DNA of 64,000 nt, taken from NCBI GenBank assembly GCA_018658715.1, contig JABHUQ010000099.1:1-64000 (forward strand). The letters run 5' to 3'. This stretch comes from Fidelibacterota bacterium (GTDB lineage Bacteria > Fidelibacterota > Marinisomatia > Marinisomatales > UBA1611). How positions within the stretch are numbered: position 1 is the stretch's first letter; each line of letters opens with the position of its first letter. Under the pieces are notes generated by a model, which had not been told where the DNA came from, searched no databases, and saw only the letters and a list, made by a program, of their open reading frames with translations. The position numbers were made by a program, and so were the translations under genes. Below, piece by piece: positions 20,893 to 28,548 of this stretch.

Positions 20893-22083
20893 TTAATTCC
20901 GGAAGATGGTTTCTTCTCTGTTAAACCGGTTAACGCAAAACCAAATCGACAGCCCAGCTAATAAAAAAAGAGACCCATATACTTCAGCCATCAATATAGG
21001 GTCAACAATTCCAGCCACAACATCTTTGGCCGCTAATGAAACATTTAAGACAGGGATTAATGCAGTTATATGATTTAATTCAATACCTGGAATTGTCCCA
21101 ATGATTGCGGGGAAAATAATTATTATATTTAAGGGAGCAACTATACTTTGCGCCTCTTTAAATGATTTTGCATAAATCGATAAACTTAAAATGATTGCAC
21201 TAAAAAACGCAGATACGGGAACAACCAATCCCACAATCATAAGAAAAACCTTTAAACTTAAAACATCCTGAATAACCTGAAGTATTTCTACCGGTATGTC
21301 AGGAAATTGCTGAACAGCCAAATATAATCCTCCAATAGCAATAAATGATGTAGTAATGGCTGCTGTTAAGACAACGAGAAATTTTCCCATCACTATATCA
21401 AATCGAGATGCAGGAGATGATAAAATCGTTTCTAATGTACCTCTTTCCTTTTCTCCCGCACCTAAGTCTAATCCAGGATACATAGCACCCATAAACCCAA
21501 AAATGATGAATATATATGGTAGAAATCCACCAGCAGCTTTCCCGATTTTTTCTTGGGATGATGATACATCAATCCTCTCCACTTCAAAAGCATCTACAAT
21601 ATCTAAATCTAAATTTAATTTTTCCATACGTTCTGAAATGATAATTCGCTCTCGCCGCTCAACAATTTGTTCCACACGTTTCCTTGTAATACCCATGGAA
21701 TCTGAACCTTTGTAATATAATTTTATACTCGCTTTTCTGTTCTGCCCCAAAGCTAAACTATAATGAGATGATACTTCAATGACGGCATCAATGAATTCTT
21801 CTTGAATATAGTGTTGAATACTATCTTTTTGGATGCGGGGTATCATAACCACTCTCTCAGAAGAAACGAATTCTTGAAAAAGATTTGGAGCATACTCTTT
21901 TCCAATAAAATGCAACTTCAACTTTTTTTCTTGAGCTTTTTTCATTTGCATCATTTGAACTTTTGAAACACCTGTTATAATCGCTGGTGCTATTAAGAGC
22001 GGAAATATAATCATCATCATGATTGTTCGTCTATCACGAAGAATATCTTTTAATTCTTTTTTAAAAATGATCCATATTTTCAT
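20893..22083 (-). CDS. ABC-2 type transporter permease (NatB-like)
   Basis: The membrane partner of the ATPase just upstream. A first membrane helix near the N-terminus (MMMIIFPLLIAPAII) is followed by a long extracytoplasmic domain and then five or six helices with the ERGTLETILSSPASR coupling segment typical of NatB/ABC-2 exporters. The frame is open from 22122, but an ATG at 22083 preceded by GGAGGAAAA, one base after the natA-like stop, is clearly the start (396 residues). Substrate unknown; NatAB exports Na+, and relatives export drugs or peptides. Confidence 0.9.
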   Translation of the reverse strand: MKIWIIFKKELKDILRDRRTIMMMIIFPLLIAPAIITGVSKVQMMQMKKAQEKKLKLHFIGKEYAPNLFQEFVSSERVVMIPRIQKDSIQHYIQEEFIDAVIEVSSHYSLALGQNRKASIKLYYKGSDSMGITRKRVEQIVERRERIIISERMEKLNLDLDIVDAFEVERIDVSSSQEKIGKAAGGFLPYIFIIFGFMGAMYPGLDLGAGEKERGTLETILSSPASRFDIVMGKFLVVLTAAITTSFIAIGGLYLAVQQFPDIPVEILQVIQDVLSLKVFLMIVGLVVPVSAFFSAIILSLSIYAKSFKEAQSIVAPLNIIIIFPAIIGTIPGIELNHITALIPVLNVSLAAKDVVAGIVDPILMAEVYGSLFLLAGLSIWFCVNRFNREETIFRN

Positions 22084-22084
22084 T

Positions 22085-22855
22085 TTAGTTTTCCTCCACA
22101 CGAAATACAAATTCATCTTCAAATGTTGGCTGAGTCATTTCTGATTTAAACTGTTCTAAACTACCATTGAAAAATAATTTACCTTTATAAATAATAGCCA
22201 AATCATCACAAACTTGATTTATTTCTCCCATACGATGAGTAGAAAACAAAACTGTTTTTCCATCATCCTTACATGATCTAATCAGATTCATAATGGCCCG
22301 TGAAGACATAACATCAAGTCCAGAAGTTGGCTCATCAAATACCATCACTTCTGGGTCATGAATTATTGTTCTAGCAATAGATGTTTTCTGTTTCATACCT
22401 GTACTTAAACGAGCGATTCGTCTATTCGAAAAATCGTGCATATCCAAAATATCAAAAAGTTTTTCCCTTCTCTTTAGGAATTTTTCCTTATTCATTCCAT
22501 GTAACTCAGCCATGTATTGTACCATTTCATTAGGCGTTAATCTATCATATAATGCAGTCTGGCCCGTCATGAATCCAATTTGTTTACGCACTTGTTGATT
22601 ATGATGGACCGTATCATATCCACATACAATAATTGATCCTTTGGTAGGTTTTAACATGGTAGCAACCATTCGAAGCGTCGTCGTTTTCCCGGCTCCATTT
22701 GGACCTATGAGTCCAAAGATTTGTCCCGGTTTACATGTAAATGATATATCATTTACAGCTTGAATTGTTTTTTTATCCTTAAAGGATTTACCCAGTTCTC
22801 GTCGGTGCTGTTTTGTTAATCTAAATGCTTTAGATAATGATTTTATTTCAATCAA
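22085..22855 (-). CDS. ABC transporter ATP-binding protein (NatA-like)
   Basis: A 256-residue ABC ATPase with Walker A GPNGAGKTT, a LSTGMKQK signature (NatA-type rather than LSGGQ), Walker B VMVFDEPTSGLDVMS and the H-loop FSTHRMGE. The subfamily drives ABC-2 exporters, and the permease follows directly. The N-terminal insertion QHRRELGKSFKDKKTI is typical of NatA relatives. Confidence 0.92.
   Translation of the reverse strand: MIEIKSLSKAFRLTKQHRRELGKSFKDKKTIQAVNDISFTCKPGQIFGLIGPNGAGKTTTLRMVATMLKPTKGSIIVCGYDTVHHNQQVRKQIGFMTGQTALYDRLTPNEMVQYMAELHGMNKEKFLKRREKLFDILDMHDFSNRRIARLSTGMKQKTSIARTIIHDPEVMVFDEPTSGLDVMSSRAIMNLIRSCKDDGKTVLFSTHRMGEINQVCDDLAIIYKGKLFFNGSLEQFKSEMTQPTFEDEFVFRVEEN
22089..22097 (-). 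promoter_or_regulatory. Ribosome binding site deciding the permease start
   Basis: GGAGGAAAA lies five bases upstream of the ATG at 22083 and inside the last codons of the ATPase gene. It overrules the longer frame starting at 22122. Confidence 0.85.
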
Positions 22856-22877
22856 AGATTAATGTCCTTCCCGTCAC

Positions 22878-22909
22878 TAAAATGAAACTAATATAAAATG
22901 AAACTAATA
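22878..22909. repeat. Two-copy 16-bp tandem repeat
   Basis: The unit TAAAATGAAACTAATA occurs twice in tandem and is followed by a degenerate third copy (TAAAGAGAAACTAAAT). It lies between the divergent ABC ATPase and DMT transporter genes and could be slippage-derived or a binding site. Confidence 0.6.
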
Positions 22910-22943
22910 TAAAGAGAAACTAAATTTACCGTCTTCTAATCGC

Positions 22944-23828
22944 ATGAAACTAAAGATAATATCATTATATGCTATTCTTTGTGTTATTTGGGGTACCACA
23001 TGGATTGTATTAAAAATTAGCCTGAATGAAGGGACACCGCCCATATTTGGTGTTGCCATTCGATTTATTATTGCTGCTATAATATTATGGGGAATTCTTT
23101 TTTTTCGAAAAGAAAAATTACCCATGTCAAAAATTGCTTGGTCGTTATACCTACAATTTGCCATTTTTAACTTTGTTATATCTTATAGTTTAACATACAT
23201 ATCTACTCAATTTGTTTTTTCAAGTGTATCATCTGTTATGTGGGCGGGATTTCCGCTCGTAGTTGCACTAATATCACATTTTATATTAGCTGATGAGAAT
23301 TTAACCTTTTCGAAAATTGGAACTATTCTTATTGGTACAACGGGTGCATTTATTTTACTGAGTGAAAGTTCTGGACTAGGAGGCAACAATGTACCCTTAG
23401 GCATTGCAGGTCTGGCGTTAGCAGTATTAGTAGCAGCTTGGCCAAATGTCTATTTAAAAAAACATCATAAAGTATTGTCAACCGTTCAATTGAATGTAGT
23501 CAGTCAAACAATTGCTGGTATTCTATTAATGATTATTTCATTTATTTTTGAAGCAGATATGACTATGAATTGGAGCCATTATAATATTTTTGCGATTGGA
23601 TATTTAACAGTATTTGGAACGGTCATTACTTGGCTTATTTATGTATGGTTATTTTCTCATTTAACCATGCCCCAAATATCTTATGTGGCTTTTTTCCCTC
23701 CTGTGATTGCTACAACGCTAGGATGGATATTTTTAGGTGAAGTTTTATCGCTATCAGCTATTATTGGTGGAACTATGATTGTATCTGGTGCTGTTCTTAT
23801 TCATTGGATAAATCCATCAAAATCTTAA
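22944..23828 (+). CDS. EamA/DMT family transporter
   Basis: 294 residues with ten predicted membrane helices in two EamA halves (N-terminal half with CVIWGTTWIVLKISL, second half beginning near residue 150). The DMT superfamily exports amino acids or other metabolites; the substrate cannot be inferred. Divergent from the ABC exporter and followed 21 bases later by the alkyltransferase gene. Confidence 0.88.
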   Translation: MKLKIISLYAILCVIWGTTWIVLKISLNEGTPPIFGVAIRFIIAAIILWGILFFRKEKLPMSKIAWSLYLQFAIFNFVISYSLTYISTQFVFSSVSSVMWAGFPLVVALISHFILADENLTFSKIGTILIGTTGAFILLSESSGLGGNNVPLGIAGLALAVLVAAWPNVYLKKHHKVLSTVQLNVVSQTIAGILLMIISFIFEADMTMNWSHYNIFAIGYLTVFGTVITWLIYVWLFSHLTMPQISYVAFFPPVIATTLGWIFLGEVLSLSAIIGGTMIVSGAVLIHWINPSKS

Positions 23829-23849
23829 TTATTTTAAAAAATTTCAATT

Positions 23850-24338
23850 ATGCTTACCCTCATTCAATTTAATTCTCCCATTGGAATAATCTGCCTTCTA
23901 TACTCAAAAAAAGGTATTCGAAGAATTCTATTTGAAAATGAAATACCTTTTCTATTAAAGCTCAAATCCTTTTATCCAAATGAGTCTATTCAATCGAGCG
24001 AAGAAAAAGATCACCCATTCCAAAAACAAATTTTGGATTATTTGAATGGGCAAAGGAAAATATTTGATTTACCCTTAGACTTTCAAGCGCCTCCCTTTTA
24101 CACAAGAGCATTAAAAGAAGTGGCAAAAATTCCATACGGAAAAACATCATCTTACAAGAAAATTGCTCAACAATGTAATAATCCAAATGCGGTTCGTGCA
24201 GTGGGGAGTGCAAATGCGAATAATCCCATTCCACTTATTATCCCATGTCATAGAGTATTAACTCATGGTGGGGGACTTGGTGGGTTTGGTGGCGGATTAC
24301 AGATAAAGCAATTTTTATTAGAGCTAGAATCGCAATAA
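23850..24338 (+). CDS. ogt: Methylated-DNA-protein-cysteine S-methyltransferase
   Basis: A 162-residue DNA repair protein. The acceptor cysteine is Cys133 in the IPCHRV motif, preceded by the helix-turn-helix arginine finger region (AVRAVGSANANNPIPLI) and followed by GGLGGFGGG. It removes methyl groups from O6-methylguanine in a suicidal transfer. It lacks an Ada-type N-terminal zinc domain, so Ogt or MGMT-type is the right level of naming. Confidence 0.94.
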   Translation: MLTLIQFNSPIGIICLLYSKKGIRRILFENEIPFLLKLKSFYPNESIQSSEEKDHPFQKQILDYLNGQRKIFDLPLDFQAPPFYTRALKEVAKIPYGKTSSYKKIAQQCNNPNAVRAVGSANANNPIPLIIPCHRVLTHGGGLGGFGGGLQIKQFLLELESQ

Positions 24339-24347
24339 CTTTAGACT

Positions 24348-24956
24348 ATGAAAAATCCATTATTACATAACTTCAAATCTAAAATATTTGCGGGAATCGC
24401 AGCCCTTTTCCCAATTTATTTAACTTATTTCGTTTTAAAATTCTTATTAGATATTCTGAGTCAAATGTCTTTACCTGTGTTGAAAAAAATTGGTTTAGAT
24501 GAAATCCCAGGCTTAGGTATACTACTCACTTTAGTTCTCATCTATTTATTAGGTGTCATTGTGTCTAATTTTTTGGGGAGAAAATTATTTGGTTTAGGGG
24601 AAAGGATACTAAAGCGTGTTCCAATTGTAAATACAATTTATAGTACCCTAAAACAAATTACAGAAACATTCACAGGGAAAACGGCTGATGCATTTAAGGG
24701 TGCTGTCTATATTCAATATCCTAGAGTAGGATTGTGGACCATGGCTTTTATTAGCGGAGAATCAAAAACTGAAAATGGTCAATTACATTACCATTTATTT
24801 GTACCAACAACACCAAATCCTACATCTGGTTTTTTCCTTATGATTCCTGCAAAAGATACTATACCAACAGGTATGACTGTAGAAGAAGGATTAAAGACCA
24901 TTATTTCTGGTGGCATGTTAGCCCCGAATACAAATCCACTTTCTGACACAGAATAA
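24348..24956 (+). CDS. DUF502 family membrane protein
   Basis: 202 residues with two N-terminal membrane helices (about 14-34 and 55-75) and a conserved cytosolic or periplasmic domain with VPIVNTIYSTLKQ and FKGAVYIQYPRVGLWTMAF. DUF502 proteins are conserved across many bacteria without a firm function. It lies nine bases after ogt and 12 before plsY, so it is probably in the same transcript. Confidence 0.88.
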   Translation: MKNPLLHNFKSKIFAGIAALFPIYLTYFVLKFLLDILSQMSLPVLKKIGLDEIPGLGILLTLVLIYLLGVIVSNFLGRKLFGLGERILKRVPIVNTIYSTLKQITETFTGKTADAFKGAVYIQYPRVGLWTMAFISGESKTENGQLHYHLFVPTTPNPTSGFFLMIPAKDTIPTGMTVEEGLKTIISGGMLAPNTNPLSDTE

Positions 24957-24968
24957 AATTCCTACATC

Positions 24969-25619
24969 ATGGCAATTTTAATATTACTCCTTACTGCAAG
25001 TTTTATTGCAGGATCATTTCCAACGAGTATACTTACAGGGAAATATCTTAAAAATATTGATATACGTCAGCATGGGAGTGGAAATGCGGGAGCAACAAAT
25101 GCCTTTCGTATCTTAGGTTGGAAACCAGCGCTTTTTGTTTTATTCATTGATGGATTAAAAGGATGGGTATCTGCTAAAATCATCGCTGAATTGGGTTTTC
25201 AATATCAAAATATTCCTGATCTAGGTGTATTACAAATTTTATGTGGAATTGCATCTGTGTTAGGCCATACATATTCAATATTTGCGCAATTTCGCGGTGG
25301 AAAAGGTATTGGGACATTAGCAGGTGTCTTTATTGGATTATTTCCTGTGGCTTTTCCTATGGCTTTAGGTGTTTTTATAACAACTTTAATAACGACAGGC
25401 TATGTATCATTAAGCTCAATATTGGCTGCCCTTTCAATTCCCGTTATACTATTGGGAATACTACCCTTTCTCCTTTCAGTTCAGCCGCCACTTTCGTTAC
25501 TTATATTTAGCCTGATTATACCTTGGTTTGTGATATATACTCATCGTAAAAATATTTCAAGATTGAAAGATGGGACAGAATCCCGATTTGATAAAATAAT
25601 GATCTTTAAAAGAAAATAG
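24969..25619 (+). CDS. plsY: Glycerol-3-phosphate acyltransferase PlsY
   Basis: 216 residues, about six membrane helices. The three PlsY motifs are visible: SGNAGATNAFR, a GHxxxxFxxFRGGKG block (GHTYSIFAQFRGGKGIGT) and the C-terminal THRKNISRLKDGTE. It transfers acyl groups from acyl phosphate to glycerol 3-phosphate, the first step in phospholipid synthesis. The plsX partner is not in the window. Confidence 0.95.
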   Translation: MAILILLLTASFIAGSFPTSILTGKYLKNIDIRQHGSGNAGATNAFRILGWKPALFVLFIDGLKGWVSAKIIAELGFQYQNIPDLGVLQILCGIASVLGHTYSIFAQFRGGKGIGTLAGVFIGLFPVAFPMALGVFITTLITTGYVSLSSILAALSIPVILLGILPFLLSVQPPLSLLIFSLIIPWFVIYTHRKNISRLKDGTESRFDKIMIFKRK

Positions 25620-25620
25620 A

Positions 25621-26910
25621 TTAAAACCGATGGCCCATGGCCAAATGGAAGGAAGATTCTATATGTTTTCCTTCATAAAATGCCCAGCCATAATCTAACC
25701 TAAGAACGCCTATCATTGGCATGGGAATACGCATACCAAAACCTGTCCCAAATAAGGGTGTTTGATTCATAAGCTCATTTAATTCAATTGAGGTCATTCC
25801 AACATCAAAAAAGAGCCCTATATCTAGCCCAATTTCATTGCCATACTGTGTGGCATGTTTTGGTATAATTACTTTTCTTAATTCAACTGAACTTTGTATC
25901 AAATGGTGGCCAAACCTATATTGTTGATCATTGGATTCATATAATTTCCGAGATGGCATTTTCCATCCTCTAACAGAATTGCCACCACCAATATAATATA
26001 ACCAAACAGCATTTTGATTGCCCCAGCTTAATTGATTCGAAAGATTTATCCCCAATATGACTTTTTTTTCTCCTGGGACAATTGTGTGAAAAACACTTGA
26101 TGAATGATTCCAAACAAGACGATTTTTATCGGTTGATTCATGATCAATTTGTCCATAAAGAGAATTTTTTATTTTTATCCCTTTACTTGGATTCGAATAT
26201 ACATCTCTGGAATCATAACCTATGGAGCCAAATAAACTAACATATTTATATATGTCATCGTTCATTGTATCAGTTATATCCTCAGAAAATATTTTTTTCT
26301 CGATTTCAATTTCAAATTTTGTTCGAAAATATTTATTAAAATATCTTCCCATTCCAAAACTGAGAGATGTAACCCTTTTTTCAAGATTAAGAAATAGATG
26401 ATTATTGGTGCTTTTTCCTAATTCGAATTCAGCAGATACATGATCTCCAAATATCCATGGATCAAAGAATTGGAAACCATAATTATTTTGTCCCCCAATG
26501 CTTCCACCTATTTCCAACATTTGGTTTCGACCACCTAGGTTTTTTATAATATAGCCACCCGTAACTGCCCAGCCATACTCTTCTGAATATATTGGCATGG
26601 CCCCTTTGATATTATTCCACGATTCAGTTACACTGAATTGTAAAATAACAGATCCATCTTCTAATGGGATGGATTTCCATTGAACGTCACTAAAAATACC
26701 TAAATTGTCAATTCGGTCTCGATCTTGAGTGGCAAGAGTACTATCGAGAGAATGATATTTAGAATGCTGTATCTCTCTCTTAACAACATATTCCTTTGTT
26801 TTTTTTATTCCTACAATTTGAATTTCAGAAACCGTTTGTGCCCACAAAAAAGAATATAAATAAATAAATAAAAAAAGGCCATTCGGCCTTTTTTTAATAC
26901 TAGATATCAT
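25621..26910 (-). CDS. Omp85/BamA-like outer membrane protein
   Basis: 429 residues: signal peptide (cleavage probably after LWAQ), one POTRA-like domain (about residues 28-100) and a C-terminal 16-strand-type barrel with the surface-antigen features GGGNSVRGWKMP and a terminal strand ending GHRF. Short Omp85 members of this kind include TamA- or patatin-associated barrels; the precise role is unknown. The ribosome site is a modest AAGG. Codons 6-14 of this frame form a perfect terminator hairpin, which is odd. The stop is one base from the convergent plsY stop. Confidence 0.87.
   Translation of the reverse strand: MISSIKKRPNGLFLFIYLYSFLWAQTVSEIQIVGIKKTKEYVVKREIQHSKYHSLDSTLATQDRDRIDNLGIFSDVQWKSIPLEDGSVILQFSVTESWNNIKGAMPIYSEEYGWAVTGGYIIKNLGGRNQMLEIGGSIGGQNNYGFQFFDPWIFGDHVSAEFELGKSTNNHLFLNLEKRVTSLSFGMGRYFNKYFRTKFEIEIEKKIFSEDITDTMNDDIYKYVSLFGSIGYDSRDVYSNPSKGIKIKNSLYGQIDHESTDKNRLVWNHSSSVFHTIVPGEKKVILGINLSNQLSWGNQNAVWLYYIGGGNSVRGWKMPSRKLYESNDQQYRFGHHLIQSSVELRKVIIPKHATQYGNEIGLDIGLFFDVGMTSIELNELMNQTPLFGTGFGMRIPMPMIGVLRLDYGWAFYEGKHIESSFHLAMGHRF
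26870..26895 (-). terminator. Perfect intrinsic terminator inside the signal-peptide codons
   Basis: An 11-bp perfect stem (AAAAAAAGGCC / GGCCTTTTTTT) with a four-base loop. It lies 26 bases downstream of the stop of the 26921-27697 gene but within codons 6-14 of the Omp85-like gene. It may end the upstream transcript or act as a translation-sensitive attenuator. Confidence 0.8.
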
Positions 26911-26920
26911 ACAATATACC

Positions 26921-27697
26921 TTAAAGATCGATACCTTCCATCATCAAACGTTTCTTATGTTCGATACCTTGTTTACTATAAACTTCTTCAATAGCTTCAT
27001 GTAATTGTGCTTTAATCTTTAAACCATCCATTTCAACTTTTAGGTTTTTATCATCTAATTTTCGAACTCTAAATCCAGAAGATGAATTGGAATAAATATG
27101 CCAAACACCGTCAAATTCCCTCGGTGTACCATATTGCATTAACACTTTAAATTTAATGACATCATCAGAACTTAATTTTGGAAATCCACCATCTTTCAAT
27201 TTGATTCTTTTAGTGATTTTCTCCAAAATAAAGTGAGAATCACTGCTATTGGTCGTACTATAGATAAAATCTACATTTACAAAAGAAAGAGTAATTTGCT
27301 CATGCGTCAACCGCGCAGTATAATCAAAAGTCACTGATGCACGTTTAATGGGAAGCATTATTCCATCTTTAGTGGTTTTCTTCTCATCTTGATAAACAAC
27401 TTCAATTGATGAGTCGGGAATAATTGAAATGACAGCAGGAAGATTTGTGCCCCAATTAGCGAGTAATTCATCACGGAAAACCCAACCGCCAGGTAGTGCT
27501 TTCACAGGGATTTTCTGTGTCGATTTCCGTGTTATTACTGATTCTTCTTTTGGGACGTGCTTTACCGGTGTGCTTTTTTTAGATACTTCTTCTTTCTTTT
27601 TAAGCCACTGTGCTTCAAATTCACCTAGGTTAGCTCCTCTTAGATTAGGAGCAAACAAGCATGTCATTATTATTATGGATACAATTTTCTTTGTCAT
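26921..27697 (-). CDS. Exported protein, unknown
   Basis: 258 residues with a clear signal peptide (MTKKIVSIIIMTCLFAPNLRG). A Lys/Ser/Glu-rich linker at about residues 32-62 leads into a beta-rich domain with predicted strands (ASVTFDYTARLTHEQITLSF). I do not recognise a family. It sits ten bases upstream of the Omp85-like gene on the same strand, suggesting an envelope role for both. Confidence 0.75.
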   Translation of the reverse strand: MTKKIVSIIIMTCLFAPNLRGANLGEFEAQWLKKKEEVSKKSTPVKHVPKEESVITRKSTQKIPVKALPGGWVFRDELLANWGTNLPAVISIIPDSSIEVVYQDEKKTTKDGIMLPIKRASVTFDYTARLTHEQITLSFVNVDFIYSTTNSSDSHFILEKITKRIKLKDGGFPKLSSDDVIKFKVLMQYGTPREFDGVWHIYSNSSSGFRVRKLDDKNLKVEMDGLKIKAQLHEAIEEVYSKQGIEHKKRLMMEGIDL

Positions 27698-27768
27698 GAA
27701 AATTCCTACCTCAGTTGATTCATGAAATATACAAGTGCGAATTTAAATATATAAATCATATATTAAAC

Positions 27769-27801
27769 AAAAAAAAAGGCTCTCCGGAGAGAGCCTTTTT
27801 T
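27769..27801 (-). terminator. Intrinsic terminator of the 76-residue repeat protein gene
   Basis: Perfect stem GGCTCTC / GAGAGCC with loop CGGA and long A/T tracts on both sides. It starts 14 bases after the stop of the gene at 27815. Confidence 0.92.
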
Positions 27802-27814
27802 CCGGTAAATGGAT

Positions 27815-28045
27815 TTATTTCTTACGTCCACGAGCCATTGGGGAGCGTGCAACATCGCCATTTTTATCAATAAAATAAAGGTAACCGCCTTCGCGTGTTA
27901 CACCAGCATCTGCAACTTTTTCTGCATTACCTCCGCCTTTTCCAGCACGGGCCATTTGAGAACGCCAAACATTGCCGTCTTTTCCGAGATAATATAAGTA
28001 TCCGCTTTCTTTGGATACACCTGTAGCTTTTACAGTTTCAGCCAT
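27815..28045 (-). CDS. Small basic protein with an internal duplication
   Basis: 76 residues made of two similar units, each with a GYLY(F/Y)...GNV/GDV...RSPMAR pattern: residues 15-33 (GYLYYLGKDGNVWRSQMAR) and residues 54-72 (GYLYFIDKNGDVARSPMAR), joined by a Gly/Lys-rich linker. Similar short GYLYFIDK-GDV-R-MARG proteins occur in other bacteria to my knowledge, without known function. There is no signal peptide. The gene has a strong GGAGG site six bases before the ATG, its own terminator and a promoter bracketed by palindromes, so it is a tightly defined, probably highly expressed single-gene unit. Confidence 0.85.
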   Translation of the reverse strand: MAETVKATGVSKESGYLYYLGKDGNVWRSQMARAGKGGGNAEKVADAGVTREGGYLYFIDKNGDVARSPMARGRKK

Positions 28046-28100
28046 TTAAGACCTCCATTTTTTTATTGGTTTGTGGTTAATAGAGAGAAAATTCTTAACC

Positions 28101-28111
28101 TCTCGACGAGA
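28101..28111 (-). promoter_or_regulatory. Operator-like palindrome TCTCGTCGAGA, downstream copy
   Basis: An inverted repeat TCTCG-N-CGAGA abutting the -10 element, so it would cover the transcription start. It is identical to the copy at 28148-28158. Confidence 0.6.
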
Positions 28112-28141
28112 AGTGTACGATATTCTGTCTGATAGAGTCAA
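28112..28141 (-). promoter_or_regulatory. Sigma70-like promoter of the 76-residue protein gene
   Basis: On the minus strand TTGACT (28141-28136) and TACACT (28117-28112) are spaced by 18 bases, about 70 bases upstream of the ATG. Operator-like palindromes lie directly against both ends of this promoter. Confidence 0.6.
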
Positions 28142-28147
28142 GTTTTT

Positions 28148-28170
28148 TCTCGACGAGACTCCGACGAGAG
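28148..28170 (-). promoter_or_regulatory. Operator-like palindromes upstream of -35
   Basis: An identical TCTCGTCGAGA at 28148-28158 and a partial third copy (CTCTCGTCGGA) at 28160-28170 lie upstream of the -35 element. Centre-to-centre spacing of the two perfect copies is 47 bases, and 12 for the adjacent pair. Confidence 0.6.
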
Positions 28171-28271
28171 ATATTTGCCTTTTTTTTACCTGTTCAAGCA
28201 TCTGAATTTTGGTAAATTTATTTGGCTGATACGAGTCAATTATTTCCATTTCTTTCTAATTATAAATATAT

Positions 28272-28345
28272 GCCCCGGTAGCTCAGCTGGATAGAGCAAC
28301 AGCCTTCTAAGCTGTGGGTCACAGGTTCGAATCCTGTCCGGGGTA
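28272..28345 (+). tRNA. tRNA-Arg (anticodon TCT)
   Basis: A 74-base cloverleaf. The acceptor stem is GCCCCGG/CCGGGGT with a G-U first pair, the D arm GCTC...GAGC, the anticodon stem ACAGC/GCTGT with loop CTTCTAA (anticodon TCT), and the T arm ACAGG-TTCGAAT-CCTGT. The discriminator base is A and CCA is not encoded. It is divergent from the 76-residue protein gene. Confidence 0.96.
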
Positions 28346-28365
28346 CAAAACTCTAAATATTATTA

Positions 28366-28380
28366 ATCTCGTCGTGAGAT
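28366..28380. repeat. Fourth copy of the CGACGAGA element, inverted
   Basis: ATCTCGTCGTGAGAT lies 20 bases after the tRNA. It contains the core shared with the operator copies at 28101-28170, in the opposite orientation to two of them, and is itself an inverted repeat (ATCTC/GAGAT). Confidence 0.45.
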
Positions 28381-28387
28381 ACACAAA

Positions 28388-28416
28388 ATAGGGAGGTTTA
28401 ATCGCATCCCTTTTTT
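28388..28416 (+). terminator. Possible terminator after tRNA-Arg
   Basis: A short stem AGGGA / TCCCT with a 12-base loop followed by six T residues. It is weak but correctly placed for the tRNA transcript. Confidence 0.45.
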
Positions 28417-28500
28417 GTTCCCCTACTATGCCAAACCTTGACAGAGTTAACCCCTATCTGTTCTAGATAATTATTTTTTTGAGATTAATTCCGCATACAA

Positions 28501-28528
28501 AAAAGCCCCATGAAGACATGAGACTTTT
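28501..28528 (-). terminator. Intrinsic terminator of the FKBP gene
   Basis: In minus-strand RNA a 12-bp stem (AAAAGTCTCATG paired with CATGGGGCTTTT, two G-U pairs) with a four-base loop and a U tract. It lies 21 bases after the stop of the gene at 28549. Confidence 0.8.
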
Positions 28529-28548
28529 TATATCATGTTAAATCTGAT

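Noticed and set aside
28046-28249. 67-codon minus-strand frame upstream of the 76-residue gene
   Set aside because: It spans the promoter and operator palindromes, has no ribosome site and no family-like composition.
28272-28380. tRNA-Arg as an integration site for a mobile element
   Set aside because: No integrase, no direct repeat of the tRNA 3' end and no phage or plasmid gene nearby.
28435-28470. TTGACA near 28437 as a promoter
   Set aside because: No acceptable -10 at 16-18 bases and no gene in that direction downstream.
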